Source: JAOBAU01 sp034667465 (GTDB lineage: Bacteria > Acidobacteriota > Thermoanaerobaculia > Gp7-AA8). Taken from it: 64,000 nt of DNA. Position numbers and translations under genes: made by a program. Shown in pieces: positions 34,244 to 43,025 of this stretch (position 1 is the stretch's first letter; every line of letters begins with the position of its first letter). The DNA lies in assembly GCA_034667465.1 (NCBI GenBank), contig JAXDJV010000031.1:1-64000 (forward strand). The letters are read 5' to 3'. Below the pieces are notes generated by a model. The model made no database searches. It was given only the letters and a program-made list of their open reading frames with translations, and was not told the origin of the DNA.

Positions 34244-35502
34244 TAGAAACCTCCTCGTGCACCGCCGCCGCGCTGTCCGCCGCCCTGCTGCTGGCTTGAC
34301 TGGAACGGCGTGGTGGCCGGTGCCGCCGCGGTCTGCGATGTCGCGCTCAGAGTTCCGGCGACGACTTTCATCCCTTCCGTGATTCCGGTGCCGCTGATCT
34401 CGGTCGTGGTGCCGTCGGTGATTCCGATCTGCACGCGGAGCGGCTGCAGCTTGCCGTTCGCATCGACGACGTAAAGCGTTCCGCCGCGCGTGCCGGTACC
34501 GCGAGTGCGCTGCGCGTTCGCAGAACGTGCGGTGGTGGTGGTGGTTGTCGCCGGCTTCGTGGCAGTTTTCGTCGCGGTGGTCGCCGCGGCCGGTTTGAAG
34601 CGGAGCGCCGCGTTCGGAACATTGAGCACGTTCTCCGCCGACTTCGTCAGGAAGTTGACGCGCGCCGTCATGCCCGGCAGCAGTTTGCCGCGCGGATTTT
34701 CAACAGCGATGACGACCGTGTAATTGACGACGTTGTCCTGCGTCGTCGACTGCAGGCGCACCTGTTTCACCGTGCCGTTGAACGTCTGGCCCGCCAGCGC
34801 CTGTACGGTGAACTCGGCGGTCTGTCCCTGCTTGATCTGCGCGATGTCGCTCTCGCCAACCTGCGCGAGGATTTCCATCTGCGACAAATCGTTCGCAATC
34901 AGAAAGAGCTGCGGCGCCGAAAGGCTGGCGGCGACCGTCTGTCCCTGCTGAACGTTGCGCTCGATGACGACGCCGTCGATCGGCGCGTAGATATTCGTGT
35001 ACGAAAGATTCTGCTTGGCGCGATCGAGTGCAACGCGCGCCGATTTCACACCGGCCTGGCCGACTTCTGCAGTCGCCTGAGTCTGTTCATAAGCGCTGCG
35101 TGCGACGAGTCCCGCATTCAGCAACTCGCGATTGCGCGAGTAATCACGCGACGCCTGCAGCGCCTGCGCCTGCGACTTCTCGACATTCGCCTGCGCGTCG
35201 GTGACCGCCTGCAATGCAAGCGTCGGATCGATGCGCGCGAGAAGCTGTCCTTTCTTCACGCGATCGTTGAAGTCGACGAGCAACTCGGAAACCTGTCCCG
35301 ACACCTGCGTGCCGACGCTGACCGTCGTCACCGCGTTCAGCGTTCCGGTCGACGAGACCGTCGCTTTGATGTCGCCGCGCGAGACGTTGACGAAGCGCCA
35401 GGTCTCCGGCTCTTTCGCGAACGCAACCTGGCGAACCAGGATGGCGATGATGGCGACGAGCGCGATGACGCCAAGAGTGATGATCGATTTCCTGCGGTTC
35501 AT
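34243..35502 (-). CDS. MacA/HlyD-type periplasmic adaptor protein
   Basis: 419 residues. N-terminal membrane anchor (ITLGVIALVAIIAILVR), lipoyl half-motifs (STGTLNAVTTVSVGTQVSGQ ... YAPIDGVVIERNVQQGQTV), alpha-hairpin, beta-barrel, and a C-terminal low-complexity tail rich in Thr/Ala and then Gln/Gly. It links the permease to an outer-membrane channel. First gene of the pump operon. An 18-base motif shared with the lytS upstream region lies about 90 bp before its start. Confidence 0.92.
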   Translation of the reverse strand: MNRRKSIITLGVIALVAIIAILVRQVAFAKEPETWRFVNVSRGDIKATVSSTGTLNAVTTVSVGTQVSGQVSELLVDFNDRVKKGQLLARIDPTLALQAVTDAQANVEKSQAQALQASRDYSRNRELLNAGLVARSAYEQTQATAEVGQAGVKSARVALDRAKQNLSYTNIYAPIDGVVIERNVQQGQTVAASLSAPQLFLIANDLSQMEILAQVGESDIAQIKQGQTAEFTVQALAGQTFNGTVKQVRLQSTTQDNVVNYTVVIAVENPRGKLLPGMTARVNFLTKSAENVLNVPNAALRFKPAAATTATKTATKPATTTTTTARSANAQRTRGTGTRGGTLYVVDANGKLQPLRVQIGITDGTTTEISGTGITEGMKVVAGTLSATSQTAAAPATTPFQSSQQQGGGQRGGGARGGF

Positions 35503-35588
35503 GATTCTTCCTCCGTGCAGCTGTTGGATGCCTCACGTAACGGCGCACGCCGGGAGGAACTTTCGTAATTTCAACGACTTGCACGCAG

Positions 35589-35606
35589 GTGTCACGAACG
35601 GCACGT
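35589..35606. promoter_or_regulatory. Shared 18-bp motif upstream of macA
   Basis: GTGTCACGAACGGCACGT. It matches 15 of 18 bases with a motif at 36258-36275 in front of the LytS-type kinase gene. Both stand in upstream regions of a neighbouring transcription unit. They are candidates for the binding site of the LytTR regulator at 37360-38154; that is inference. Confidence 0.45.
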
Positions 35607-35621
35607 CCACGTCATGAAACG

Positions 35622-35650
35622 AAAAAAGGAGGCATCTCTGCCTCCTTTTT
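35622..35650. terminator. Bidirectional intrinsic terminator
   Basis: GGAGGCA-TCTC-TGCCTCC with A-tract on the left and T-tract on the right (AAAAAA...TTTTT), so it works in both directions. It lies after the Spy-like gene stop and before macA on the same strand and separates the two units. Confidence 0.9.
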
Positions 35651-35672
35651 CCGTACTGCTGTGACCGCTCGA

Positions 35673-36125
35673 TCACTGCTGTTCGCGCTTCTGATGACGC
35701 GCGGCGCGATCGGCTTTCAGCTGCTGCCATTTCGCGTTCTGGTCCGGTGTGAGCACCGACGCGATGCTGGCTTCCTCGGTGGCGCGGATCTGCTTCATCT
35801 GCGCGCGATTTGCTTCCATCGCCGGCTTCAGCTGTTCCATCGTGGCGGTGTCGTTGGCCTTCTTCGCGGTGAAGAACTGCTTCATTGTGGCGCGTGACTG
35901 CTCGAAGAACGCGGCGTTCTGTTCGTGCGACGCCTGTTTGAGCGACTTGATCTGCGCCTTCTGAGCGTCGGTGAGGTTGAGCTCCTGCGCGAGCTTCGCG
36001 CCGAATCCGCCGCGTTTTCCGTGGCGTCCCCATCCGTTACCGCCTTCGTGACCTTCTCCGGCTGCCGCGAACGCCAGCGAGGCGCCCAACAGCGTGACTG
36101 CGACTGCGCTTGCAAACTTCTTCAT
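35673..36125 (-). CDS. Spy/CpxP-like periplasmic LTxxQ protein
   Basis: 150 residues with signal peptide (KKFASAVAVTLLGASLAFA). Two LTxxQ-type motifs, ELNLTDAQKAQIKSLKQ and SVLTPDQNAKWQQLK, in a helical, Lys/Gln-rich protein. These are periplasmic chaperones or stress sensors. It lies between the LytS/LytTR pair and the MacAB operon; its own terminator follows. Confidence 0.88.
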   Translation of the reverse strand: MKKFASAVAVTLLGASLAFAAAGEGHEGGNGWGRHGKRGGFGAKLAQELNLTDAQKAQIKSLKQASHEQNAAFFEQSRATMKQFFTAKKANDTATMEQLKPAMEANRAQMKQIRATEEASIASVLTPDQNAKWQQLKADRAARHQKREQQ

Positions 36126-36257
36126 GGCTGGTCTCCTGTTGTGACTGGCGTTTGGTTGTCGGTTAGTCGTCCGTCGTTTGTTTTTGATGTTGCCAGTCGC
36201 GGTGATAGACAGTTCGGCGGGCGTGCTTGTTTCGCCGAAAACATGAACCGCACTCCC

Positions 36258-36275
36258 GTGTCACGAATCGCACGA
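36258..36275. promoter_or_regulatory. Shared 18-bp motif upstream of lytS-type kinase
   Basis: GTGTCACGAATCGCACGA, 15 of 18 identical to the motif upstream of macA. It contains two CACGAA direct repeats nine bases apart, as expected for LytTR-domain sites, which are usually short direct repeats. It lies in the 183-bp divergent region between the Spy-like gene and the kinase. Confidence 0.45.
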
Positions 36276-36308
36276 AACGGCGCCGATGCGGACGTAAGCT
36301 TGCAATCG

Positions 36309-37367
36309 ATGGAGAGCGTGAATCACTCATTGAAGCGGCGTGAGCTCGCCATCATCTTCGCGTTCTGGACGCTGCTCGCCGTCCTCTCGTCGGCGAACTG
36401 GCTGCTCGATCCGCGCGGTCCGAGCTTCCGTCCGGTCGATCCGGGCGGCCCGGTAATCATGGCGTTCATCGAGTCGTGGACGTGGGCCGCGCTGACGCCG
36501 CTGATCTTCCGGCTTTCGAGCCGCTTCAGTCTGAAGAGCGCGCCGCTGCTGATCGTCGTCGGCATCGTCATCTCAGTCGCCGTCTTCCTGCTCCTCGGCT
36601 TCGCGCGTCATGAAATCTTCGAACTGCATCGCCGTCCTTATCGCGGACTGAGCGAGATCACGCGAATGCGCTTCGTGCCGCAGCTGCTCTTCTACTTCGC
36701 GATCCTCGCCGCCGGTTTCGCGCGCGAATACTTTCTGCGCGATCAGGAGCGTCAGGCGCATGCGACGCAGCTTCAGGCGCAGCTCGCCGAGGCGCGGCTG
36801 AACGCGCTGAGGATGCAGTTGAATCCGCACTTTCTGTTCAACACGCTGAATGCGATCTCGGCGCTCGTCGATCGCGACGCCGCCGGCGTGCGGCGAATGA
36901 TCGCGCGATTGAGCGAGCTGTTGCGGACGACGACCGACAGCCGCGCGACGGATGAGGTTCCGCTGCGGCAGGAGTTGCAATTGCTCGATCGCTACATCGA
37001 GATCATGGAGATCCGTTTTCAGGGACGCTTACGCGTCGAGCGCGACGTCGAAACTTCCACCCTCGGCGCGCTCGTGCCGAATCTGATTCTGCAGCCGATC
37101 GTCGAGAACGCGCTCGAGCATGGCGCGAGTCGCGCGGTCGGCGAAGGAGTCGTGCACATCACCGCGCGACGCGACGGCGACCAGCTGAAAATCCAAGTGC
37201 GCGACAACGGGCCGGGAGTCGGCGTGAACAGGGAAGGAGTCGGACTCGGCAACACGCGTGCGCGGCTCGCGCAACTTTACGGAGATGCTGCAAGCGTTAC
37301 GCTGATCACCGGACCGGACGGCGGCGCGCTCGCGGAGATCGTCGTGCCGTTCCACACGAATGGCTGA
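36309..37367 (+). CDS. LytS/YehU-type sensor histidine kinase
   Basis: 352 residues. Four N-terminal membrane helices (for example IIFAFWTLLAVLSSANWLL; LLIVVGIVISVAVFLLLG), then a His_kinase domain with LRMQLNPHFLFNTLNAISAL (phospho-acceptor His in NPHFLFN) and an ATPase with LQPIVENALEHGA and VRDNGPGVG. The signal is probably membrane-related. The ATG 36309 gives a good first helix; upstream ATG 36243 is possible. Overlaps the regulator gene by eight bases. Confidence 0.88.
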   Translation: MESVNHSLKRRELAIIFAFWTLLAVLSSANWLLDPRGPSFRPVDPGGPVIMAFIESWTWAALTPLIFRLSSRFSLKSAPLLIVVGIVISVAVFLLLGFARHEIFELHRRPYRGLSEITRMRFVPQLLFYFAILAAGFAREYFLRDQERQAHATQLQAQLAEARLNALRMQLNPHFLFNTLNAISALVDRDAAGVRRMIARLSELLRTTTDSRATDEVPLRQELQLLDRYIEIMEIRFQGRLRVERDVETSTLGALVPNLILQPIVENALEHGASRAVGEGVVHITARRDGDQLKIQVRDNGPGVGVNREGVGLGNTRARLAQLYGDAASVTLITGPDGGALAEIVVPFHTNG

Positions 37368-38154
37368 ACATGTACGAGTCGTAATCGTCGATGACGAGCC
37401 GCTGGCGCGCCAGCACATCGCCGATCGTCTCGCGCACGAAGAGCAGGTCGAGGTCGTCGGCGAAGCCGATAACGGACTCGATGCCGTCGAAGTCATTCGC
37501 AGGCTGCGACCCGACATCGTCTTCCTCGACGTGCAGATGCCCGGGCTCGACGGCATCGACGTCGTCGACACGATCGGCGCGGACGAAATGCCGGCGACGA
37601 TTTTCACGACGGCGTTCGATCAGTACGCGCTGAAAGCGTTCGATCGCGCGGCGGTCGACTATCTGCTGAAGCCGTTCGATGACGAGCGCTTCTCCCAGGC
37701 GTTCCGCCGCGCAAGAAAAACGCTCGAACTGAAGGAAGTCGATCGAATGGCGCGCCGCCTGCGATCGCTGTTGCAGGAAGAGGAAGGGGAGCGGCCGGCA
37801 CCGTCTCCCACAACGCAATATCTCGATCGCATTCCGGTCGAGAGCCGCGGAGAGGTGCGCGTGGTGCCGGTCGCAAAGATCGACTACATCACCGCCAGCG
37901 GACCGTACGCCGAGCTGCACGTCGGCGATCAGGCATATGCGGTGCGCGAACGAATGCAGACGCTGGAAGAACGGCTCGACCCGAACGTCTTCCTGCGCGT
38001 GCATCGCTCAGTGCTCGTAAGACTCGATCGCATCGACGCAATGCTGCGCAGTCCCGGCGGGGATTACGGCGTTCGGTTGAAGGATGGGACGAAACTGAGC
38101 GTGAGTCGCGCGAGGCGGGAGGAGCTGGAGCGGCGGTTGGGGGTGACGTCGTAG
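37360..38154 (+). CDS. LytTR-family response regulator
   Basis: 264 residues. REC domain: VIVDDEPLARQHIADRL, phospho-Asp in IVFLDVQMPGLDG, Lys in YLLKPF. The C-terminal LytTR DNA-binding domain has VVPVAKIDYITASGPYAELH and FLRVHRSVLVRLDRIDAML. Cognate regulator of the kinase it overlaps. The neighbouring pump and Spy-like gene are likely targets (shared motif). Confidence 0.92.
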   Translation: MAEHVRVVIVDDEPLARQHIADRLAHEEQVEVVGEADNGLDAVEVIRRLRPDIVFLDVQMPGLDGIDVVDTIGADEMPATIFTTAFDQYALKAFDRAAVDYLLKPFDDERFSQAFRRARKTLELKEVDRMARRLRSLLQEEEGERPAPSPTTQYLDRIPVESRGEVRVVPVAKIDYITASGPYAELHVGDQAYAVRERMQTLEERLDPNVFLRVHRSVLVRLDRIDAMLRSPGGDYGVRLKDGTKLSVSRARREELERRLGVTS

Positions 38155-38270
38155 GCGCGATTGACTCTTTCTTACTCACCGCGCCATTGCCGAGCGATGT
38201 GCGAGTCACTCTGTGCGTGGCTTCGCCTCGGGGCGCGCGGCGTCGGCGTAATCGCGACGTGAGAAGGTCG

Positions 38271-38753
38271 TCACACCTCCTCGATCTCGGCGAGCATCTC
38301 GATCTCGACGCACGCGCCGAACGGAAGCTGCGCGGCGCACATCGCGGTCCGCGCGTGCATCCCCCGTTCACCGAAGAGCTGTACGAACACTTCCGACGCA
38401 CCGTTCGCGATGACGTGCGGCTCCTGAAAGTCGGCGGTGCCGTTGACCAGCACGAGCAGCCGCACGATCTGTTTCACGCGGCTCAGATCTCCGGCGGCCG
38501 CGCGGAGCGTCGCGAGGAGCTCGATCGCCACGCCGCGCGCCGCCTCCTGTCCTTCCCGAACCGTGAGCTCCCGTCCGAGTTTGCCGCACCACACCTCGCC
38601 GTCTTTTTTGGCGAGGCGGCCGGAGATCGACACGACATTGCCGGTGCGCACGTATGGCGCAAAGATCGGCGTGTAGCCGGTGACGATCGCAGGCAGTACG
38701 TCCGGCAGCACGATGTTCAACGCGGACAGCCGTTCGTCGATGCTCGCCATCAT
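38271..38753 (-). CDS. RidA family protein
   Basis: 160 residues, YjgF/YER057c/UK114 fold: YVRTGNVVSISGRLAKKDG, then RLLVLVNGTADFQEPHVIAN and ARTAMCAAQLPFGACVEIEM, with the Arg of the active site in ARTA. RidA proteins hydrolyse reactive enamine/imine intermediates released by PLP enzymes. This one overlaps a PLP enzyme gene by four bases, a clear functional link. Slightly longer than typical RidA (about 130), as in the RidA-like subfamilies. Confidence 0.9.
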   Translation of the reverse strand: MMASIDERLSALNIVLPDVLPAIVTGYTPIFAPYVRTGNVVSISGRLAKKDGEVWCGKLGRELTVREGQEAARGVAIELLATLRAAAGDLSRVKQIVRLLVLVNGTADFQEPHVIANGASEVFVQLFGERGMHARTAMCAAQLPFGACVEIEMLAEIEEV

Positions 38754-39904
38754 GCGACGCTCCGGTGAAGCTCATCGACGAGCATCCCGATCTGCTCGAC
38801 CGAATTGAACAGGTGCGGCGCGACGCGAATCTTTCCCTGCCGCAGGCTGGCGATGAAATTCGCCGCACGCAACCTGTGATAGAGCGCCGCGGTGGCATCG
38901 GGCGAACCGGCAGTGAACGAACCGAACGCGCCGCGCTGGTCATGGTCGAGCGGACTGGCAGGTGCGCAATGCGGCGGCAGCCGGTTGAACAATGTGTCGA
39001 TGAGGTCGAGACCGTGGCGCAGCACCTTCTCCGGACCGATCCGCACAACCAGATCGACCGACGCGCGGAACGCGGCCAGGTTGAGATTCAGCTGCATCGC
39101 TGATTCCGCGGCGTCCCAGCGTCTGGCGTCGCGAGTAGGGATCGGACCGTCGAACCGCAGCGACCTGAAATCGCTGATGTCCTGCGCCGTCCAGTAGAAC
39201 GGTCCCGGCAGCAGTTCGTCGAGCCGTGCGTCCTTCACCCACAGGAAGCCGGTGCCGTACGGACCGAGCAGCCACTTGTAGCCGGCGGACACCAATACGT
39301 CGGCGCCCAGCTCGCCCACGTCGATCGGAACCGCGCCGCACGACTGACTGGCATCGAGGACGAGCCACGCTCCCGATGCACGGCATGCCGCGGCGATGCG
39401 CGCCGCGTCCACGAGCGCACCGGTATCGAAGCGCGCGTGACTCAGCGACACGACCCGCGTCCGGGTGGTGATTGCGCCGATGACGTCGTCCGCAGCGATC
39501 ACGCCGTCGCGCGGCGCGACGACCGTCAATTGCGCGCCGGCGCGCTCTTCCATCGGCTTCCACACCGCGTGATGCAGCGGGAAGTCGCCGCCGCCGATGA
39601 CGATTCCGTCGCCGCGGCGCCAGTCGATGTGATGCGCGATCGCCTGCAGCCCGGTGCTCGCGCCGGTCGTCAGCGCCACTTCGTGCGCGCTGCCGCCGAT
39701 CAACATTGCGATCGAGGAGCGCAACGCGTTCGGCACATCGAAGAAATTCGCGTCGTCGACATGGTGCGGACGCCTGTTCGCCTCGATCGCGGATTCGGCT
39801 GCAGCCGCGGCCACGCGCGGCATCACCGCGTGAGCGGCGGTGTCGAAGTACACCGCGTCGTCGATCGGAGACCATTCAGAGGACCATTCGTTTCGTTCGT
39901 TCAT
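38750..39904 (-). CDS. PLP-dependent aminotransferase class V family enzyme
   Basis: 384 residues, cysteine desulfurase/isopenicillin epimerase-like fold: VYFDTAAHAVMPRVAA at the start, TTGASTGLQAIAHHIDWRRG, WLVLDASQSCGAVPIDVGEL (PLP Asp) and the Schiff-base Lys in VLVSAGYKWLLGPYGTGFLW. No Cys loop typical of a desulfurase is obvious, so a lyase or epimerase is as likely. Coupled to RidA and divergent from a LysR gene, which probably controls both. Confidence 0.88.
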   Translation of the reverse strand: MNERNEWSSEWSPIDDAVYFDTAAHAVMPRVAAAAAESAIEANRRPHHVDDANFFDVPNALRSSIAMLIGGSAHEVALTTGASTGLQAIAHHIDWRRGDGIVIGGGDFPLHHAVWKPMEERAGAQLTVVAPRDGVIAADDVIGAITTRTRVVSLSHARFDTGALVDAARIAAACRASGAWLVLDASQSCGAVPIDVGELGADVLVSAGYKWLLGPYGTGFLWVKDARLDELLPGPFYWTAQDISDFRSLRFDGPIPTRDARRWDAAESAMQLNLNLAAFRASVDLVVRIGPEKVLRHGLDLIDTLFNRLPPHCAPASPLDHDQRGAFGSFTAGSPDATAALYHRLRAANFIASLRQGKIRVAPHLFNSVEQIGMLVDELHRSVA

Positions 39905-39984
39905 AGTGAGAGAGATTCTCGCGTCGCGGCCGGCGAGCTGTCCAATAGATCATTCGCATCGCTATAATCTCGATTTCAGATCGT

Positions 39985-40878
39985 ATGGAAATGCGTCAGC
40001 TGCAGATGTTCGTCACGCTCGCCGAGGAGCTGAACTTCACGCGTACGGCGGAGCGGCTCAATACCGTGCAGTCGAACGTCACATCGCATGTGCGCCACCT
40101 CGAAGAGGAGCTCGGCGTGCGGCTGTTCGACCGCTACCCGCGACGCCTCGTGGTGACGGACGCCGGGACGCAGTTTCTCCCGTATGCGCAGCGGGTCCTG
40201 GCGACGGTGGAAGAGGCACGGCGAACGATACGATTCGGCGACGAACCTGCCGGCCCGCTTCGCATCGGCGCGCCGGAGAGCATCGTCACGTACCGCCTGC
40301 CGCCGGCGCTGCGGCGTTTTCGCCAGCGGCACCCGCACGTCATGTTGATGCTGCGCCCGTATGTCGACTGGCCGCTCGCCGAGCCGCTGCAGAACGGCGA
40401 GTTCGATCTCGCCATTCGCATCGCCGATGCGGTCGGCGAGAAGACGCTCGGCTCGCGCCGCATCGGCGCGGAGCGCATCCTGCTCGTTGCGGCCCCGAAG
40501 CACCCGCTGTTTCAACGCGCCGCGGTCCGGCCGAGAGACCTCTCCGGACAACACCTTCTGCTGACCGAGGAGGGTTGCGCATATCGAAAGAAATTCGAGC
40601 GCATTCTCAATGCGCGCGGCGTCCGGCCGCAGGGCGTGGGCGAGTTCGCCAGCGTCGAGGCCATCAAGCAATGCGCGATCCTCGGTATGGGCATCGCGCT
40701 CCTTCCGGAGGTCGCCGTCGCGCGGGAGATTCGCAGCGGAGCGCTGTGCGTCCTTCCGTGGCGCGGTCCCGACGTCAGCATGTCGACGCACGTCGTCTGG
40801 CACAAGGACCGTTCGATGACGCCCGCCATGCGTGGCTTTCTCGACGCGCTCGACGACACGCTGGCGACACGACGCTGA
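39985..40878 (+). CDS. LysR-family transcriptional regulator
   Basis: 297 residues. The N-terminal winged helix has LQMFVTLAEELNFTRTAERL and SNVTSHVRHLEEELGVRLFD. The PBP-like effector domain covers about 90-295 (GPLRIGAPESIVTYRLP). Divergently placed to the PLP/RidA pair with 80 bp between, the classical LysR layout. A TATAAT at 39963-39968 is its likely -10. Confidence 0.93.
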   Translation: MEMRQLQMFVTLAEELNFTRTAERLNTVQSNVTSHVRHLEEELGVRLFDRYPRRLVVTDAGTQFLPYAQRVLATVEEARRTIRFGDEPAGPLRIGAPESIVTYRLPPALRRFRQRHPHVMLMLRPYVDWPLAEPLQNGEFDLAIRIADAVGEKTLGSRRIGAERILLVAAPKHPLFQRAAVRPRDLSGQHLLLTEEGCAYRKKFERILNARGVRPQGVGEFASVEAIKQCAILGMGIALLPEVAVAREIRSGALCVLPWRGPDVSMSTHVVWHKDRSMTPAMRGFLDALDDTLATRR

Positions 40879-40888
40879 GCGTGTGGCG

Positions 40889-41698
40889 TTACGGCCGCAG
40901 ACGTTGCGTGAAGAAGGCGAGGATCTCGTCGCGCGCCGCCAGCGTCGGCTGTCCCGCTTCATCGATGAGATGCGCGGTGACGACGCTGTGCGGCGACGCC
41001 ACGATCCGCTCGAAGAACGGAGTCGTCTCGCGATTTGCCGCGGAGTCGGGCAGGACGCGCGCAACGAAGCGGTCGCCGAGTGCTTTCGCATACGCGCGGA
41101 ATCGTTCCGCGGTGCAAAAGCGATCGCCTTCGAAGCGATAGGCGAGGACCGTGAGCTCGTCGCGGTCGAGCCGTGCACGCACTGCCGCCAAATCGTCCGG
41201 CGCAATCTCGAGCGCCGCGGCATCGTTCAGCGGCAGTGATGGCTGCGACAGAACCGGAGCGAGCGTCGCGGGCTCGAGCATCATCGTCAGCGCGAAGTTG
41301 CCGGTGAAGCACATACCGATCGCGCCAACTCCCGGACCGCCGCATTCTTCGTGCGCCAGCCGCGCGAGTGCGCGCAGCCAGCTGGTCACGGGACTCGTTT
41401 CGTTCGCGGCCATGGCGCGGAACTCGGCGCTGACACACGCGCGCTGCATGACCGCCAACCCTTCCTCGACCGCCGGCACCGCGCCGTCGCGGCCGAAGAG
41501 TGAGGGCATGTACACGGTGAATCCGGCGTCGCGCACCCAGCGGCTGAATCGTGCGACGTGAGGGCTGATGCCGGGCATCTCCGCCATCACGATCACGGCC
41601 GGTCCGCAACCGGCTGTGTAAACCTTCTTCGTAACGTCGTCGAGCGTGACCTCGCGGCGTTCGAAGTCATCGAGAGGATCGTCTTTCCATTCGCGCAT
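40889..41698 (-). CDS. Dienelactone hydrolase family protein
   Basis: 269 residues, alpha/beta hydrolase. Nucleophile elbow GAIGMCFTGNFAL with Cys as nucleophile, as in dienelactone hydrolases; oxyanion segment VIVMAEMPGISPHVARFS; C-terminal His in SPHSVVTAHLIDE. Substrate unknown. The ATG 41698 fits the family; a longer start would enter the operator. Divergent from a GlxA-type regulator. Confidence 0.87.
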   Translation of the reverse strand: MREWKDDPLDDFERREVTLDDVTKKVYTAGCGPAVIVMAEMPGISPHVARFSRWVRDAGFTVYMPSLFGRDGAVPAVEEGLAVMQRACVSAEFRAMAANETSPVTSWLRALARLAHEECGGPGVGAIGMCFTGNFALTMMLEPATLAPVLSQPSLPLNDAAALEIAPDDLAAVRARLDRDELTVLAYRFEGDRFCTAERFRAYAKALGDRFVARVLPDSAANRETTPFFERIVASPHSVVTAHLIDEAGQPTLAARDEILAFFTQRLRP

Positions 41699-41738
41699 GC
41701 GGCGAGTGTCAGCGCGAACCGGTATTCGCGGAACTGTC

Positions 41739-41754
41739 GAATATGACAATATTC
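41739..41754. promoter_or_regulatory. Palindromic operator between dienelactone hydrolase and GlxA-type regulator
   Basis: GAATAT-GACA-ATATTC is a perfect 6-4-6 palindrome in the 72-bp divergent region. A second overlapping palindrome TGTC-N6-GACA begins at 41735. Centre is about 25 bp before the regulator start. Probable binding site of that regulator. Confidence 0.6.
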
Positions 41755-41770
41755 ACGCCGGAATGGACAA

Positions 41771-42742
41771 TTGAAGCGGATTCTCGTTCTAGCGCTGGAC
41801 GGCGTCATGGACTCGAGCCTCGCGATCACGCTCGATACGCTGCGCACCGCGCAGGCGCTTCGTGGCCGCGGGCGGACGCGTGCCGGGTTGCAATGGTCCG
41901 TGATCGGTCAGCGGCGGACGGTCCGCACCGGCGGCGGGCTGCGTCTGACCGTCGATCTCACGTTTCGCGAGGTGCTGGCGGACCCGTCGCGCGCGGAGTG
42001 GTTGATCGTGCCCGGCCTCGGCCTGACATCAGAGTCTGCGATTGCTGCACGCCTTCGCCGGCCCGACGCACTCGCGGCGATCGTAGTGCTGCAGGAGCGC
42101 CGCGTCGCCAGGTACCTCGCGGCCTCCTGCTCGGCGGTCTTTCTGCTCGCCGAAGCGGGCCTGCTCGCCGGCCGCTCCGCGACGACGACGTGGTGGCTTT
42201 CGCAGACGTTTCGAACGCGCTACCCGGAGGTGCGGCTCGACGAAGCGCAAATGCTCGTCCGGGACGGCGCCTTCCTCACCGCCGGCTCGGCGTACGCGCA
42301 ACTCGATCTCGTGCTCGCCGTGATCGCCGCGACGGCGGGGCCGGAGATCGCACACCTCTGCTCACGCTACATGCTGATCGATCGGCGCGCATCGCAGGCG
42401 CGCTACATGATTCCGTCGCATGTGCGGCACGTCGACGCCACCGTGATCGCCGCGGAGCGATGGATCGACGCGAATCTCTCGCGTCCGATCACCATCACGG
42501 ATCTCGCATCGGCGATCGCCGTCTCTCCGAAAACGCTTTCGCGCCGGATCTCCGCCGCGACGGGCTCCCCGCCGATCCGCTTCCTGCAGCGACGACGGCT
42601 GCTCGAGGCCGTTCACCTCATCGAGACGACGACGCTCACGCTCGATGCCGTGGCCGAACAGGTCGGCTACGAGGACGCGACCGCGCTGCGGAAGATCGTC
42701 AGGAGAGAGCTGGGGACGACGCTGTCAGCGTTACGGCGCTGA
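41771..42742 (+). CDS. GlxA-type AraC-family regulator (DJ-1/PfpI + HTH)
   Basis: 323 residues. The N-terminal DJ-1/PfpI-like domain has LVLALDGVMDSSLAITLDTL and the elbow AASCSAVFLLAEAGLLAG (Cys present). The C-terminal AraC HTH has ISDLASAIAVSPKTLSRRI-type sequence and VAEQVGYEDATALRKIVRRE. Start is TTG at 41771; no ATG is available in this frame nearby. Likely regulates the divergent hydrolase. Confidence 0.9.
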   Translation: MKRILVLALDGVMDSSLAITLDTLRTAQALRGRGRTRAGLQWSVIGQRRTVRTGGGLRLTVDLTFREVLADPSRAEWLIVPGLGLTSESAIAARLRRPDALAAIVVLQERRVARYLAASCSAVFLLAEAGLLAGRSATTTWWLSQTFRTRYPEVRLDEAQMLVRDGAFLTAGSAYAQLDLVLAVIAATAGPEIAHLCSRYMLIDRRASQARYMIPSHVRHVDATVIAAERWIDANLSRPITITDLASAIAVSPKTLSRRISAATGSPPIRFLQRRRLLEAVHLIETTTLTLDAVAEQVGYEDATALRKIVRRELGTTLSALRR

Positions 42743-42987
42743 CTTCACGGCACACCCGCTGCGATGACCGTGCCCGTCGCCGCCGACCGTCGTGGCGCAC
42801 CGGAGCCGGAGAGTTTCGACACGGCGCCGACACGGTCTTCTCCCTTCGCGCCGCCGCGAACAAAATCGTCGGCTGCACGATCGACGGCGTACCGCTCCTG
42901 AATCCTCCGCATCGAGGAACGTACCCCCGAGAATGGCATCGCGAGTTCGTCCGCACAAATTTTATAAGGAGCCCCGAACTCCCGAAA

Positions 42988-43016
42988 CCTTCTCCCCGCG
43001 TCGCGCGGGGAGAAGG
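42988..43016. repeat. Perfect 13-3-13 palindrome, dispersed element
   Basis: CCTTCTCCCCGCG-TCG-CGCGGGGAGAAGG. It ends a 283-bp gap (42743-43025) in which I see no gene. It lies beyond the 3' ends of the convergent GlxA-type and YCII genes. It resembles the hairpins at 63717-63737 and 63809-63827. No T-tract, so it is a repeat element rather than a classical terminator, though it could block RNA decay. Confidence 0.7.
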
Positions 43017-43025
43017 TGCGGGAAC

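Noticed and set aside
42743..42987. Possible short or decayed gene in the gap after the GlxA-type regulator
   Set aside because: A frame with a short peptide is open but shows no recognisable motif or ribosome-binding site.
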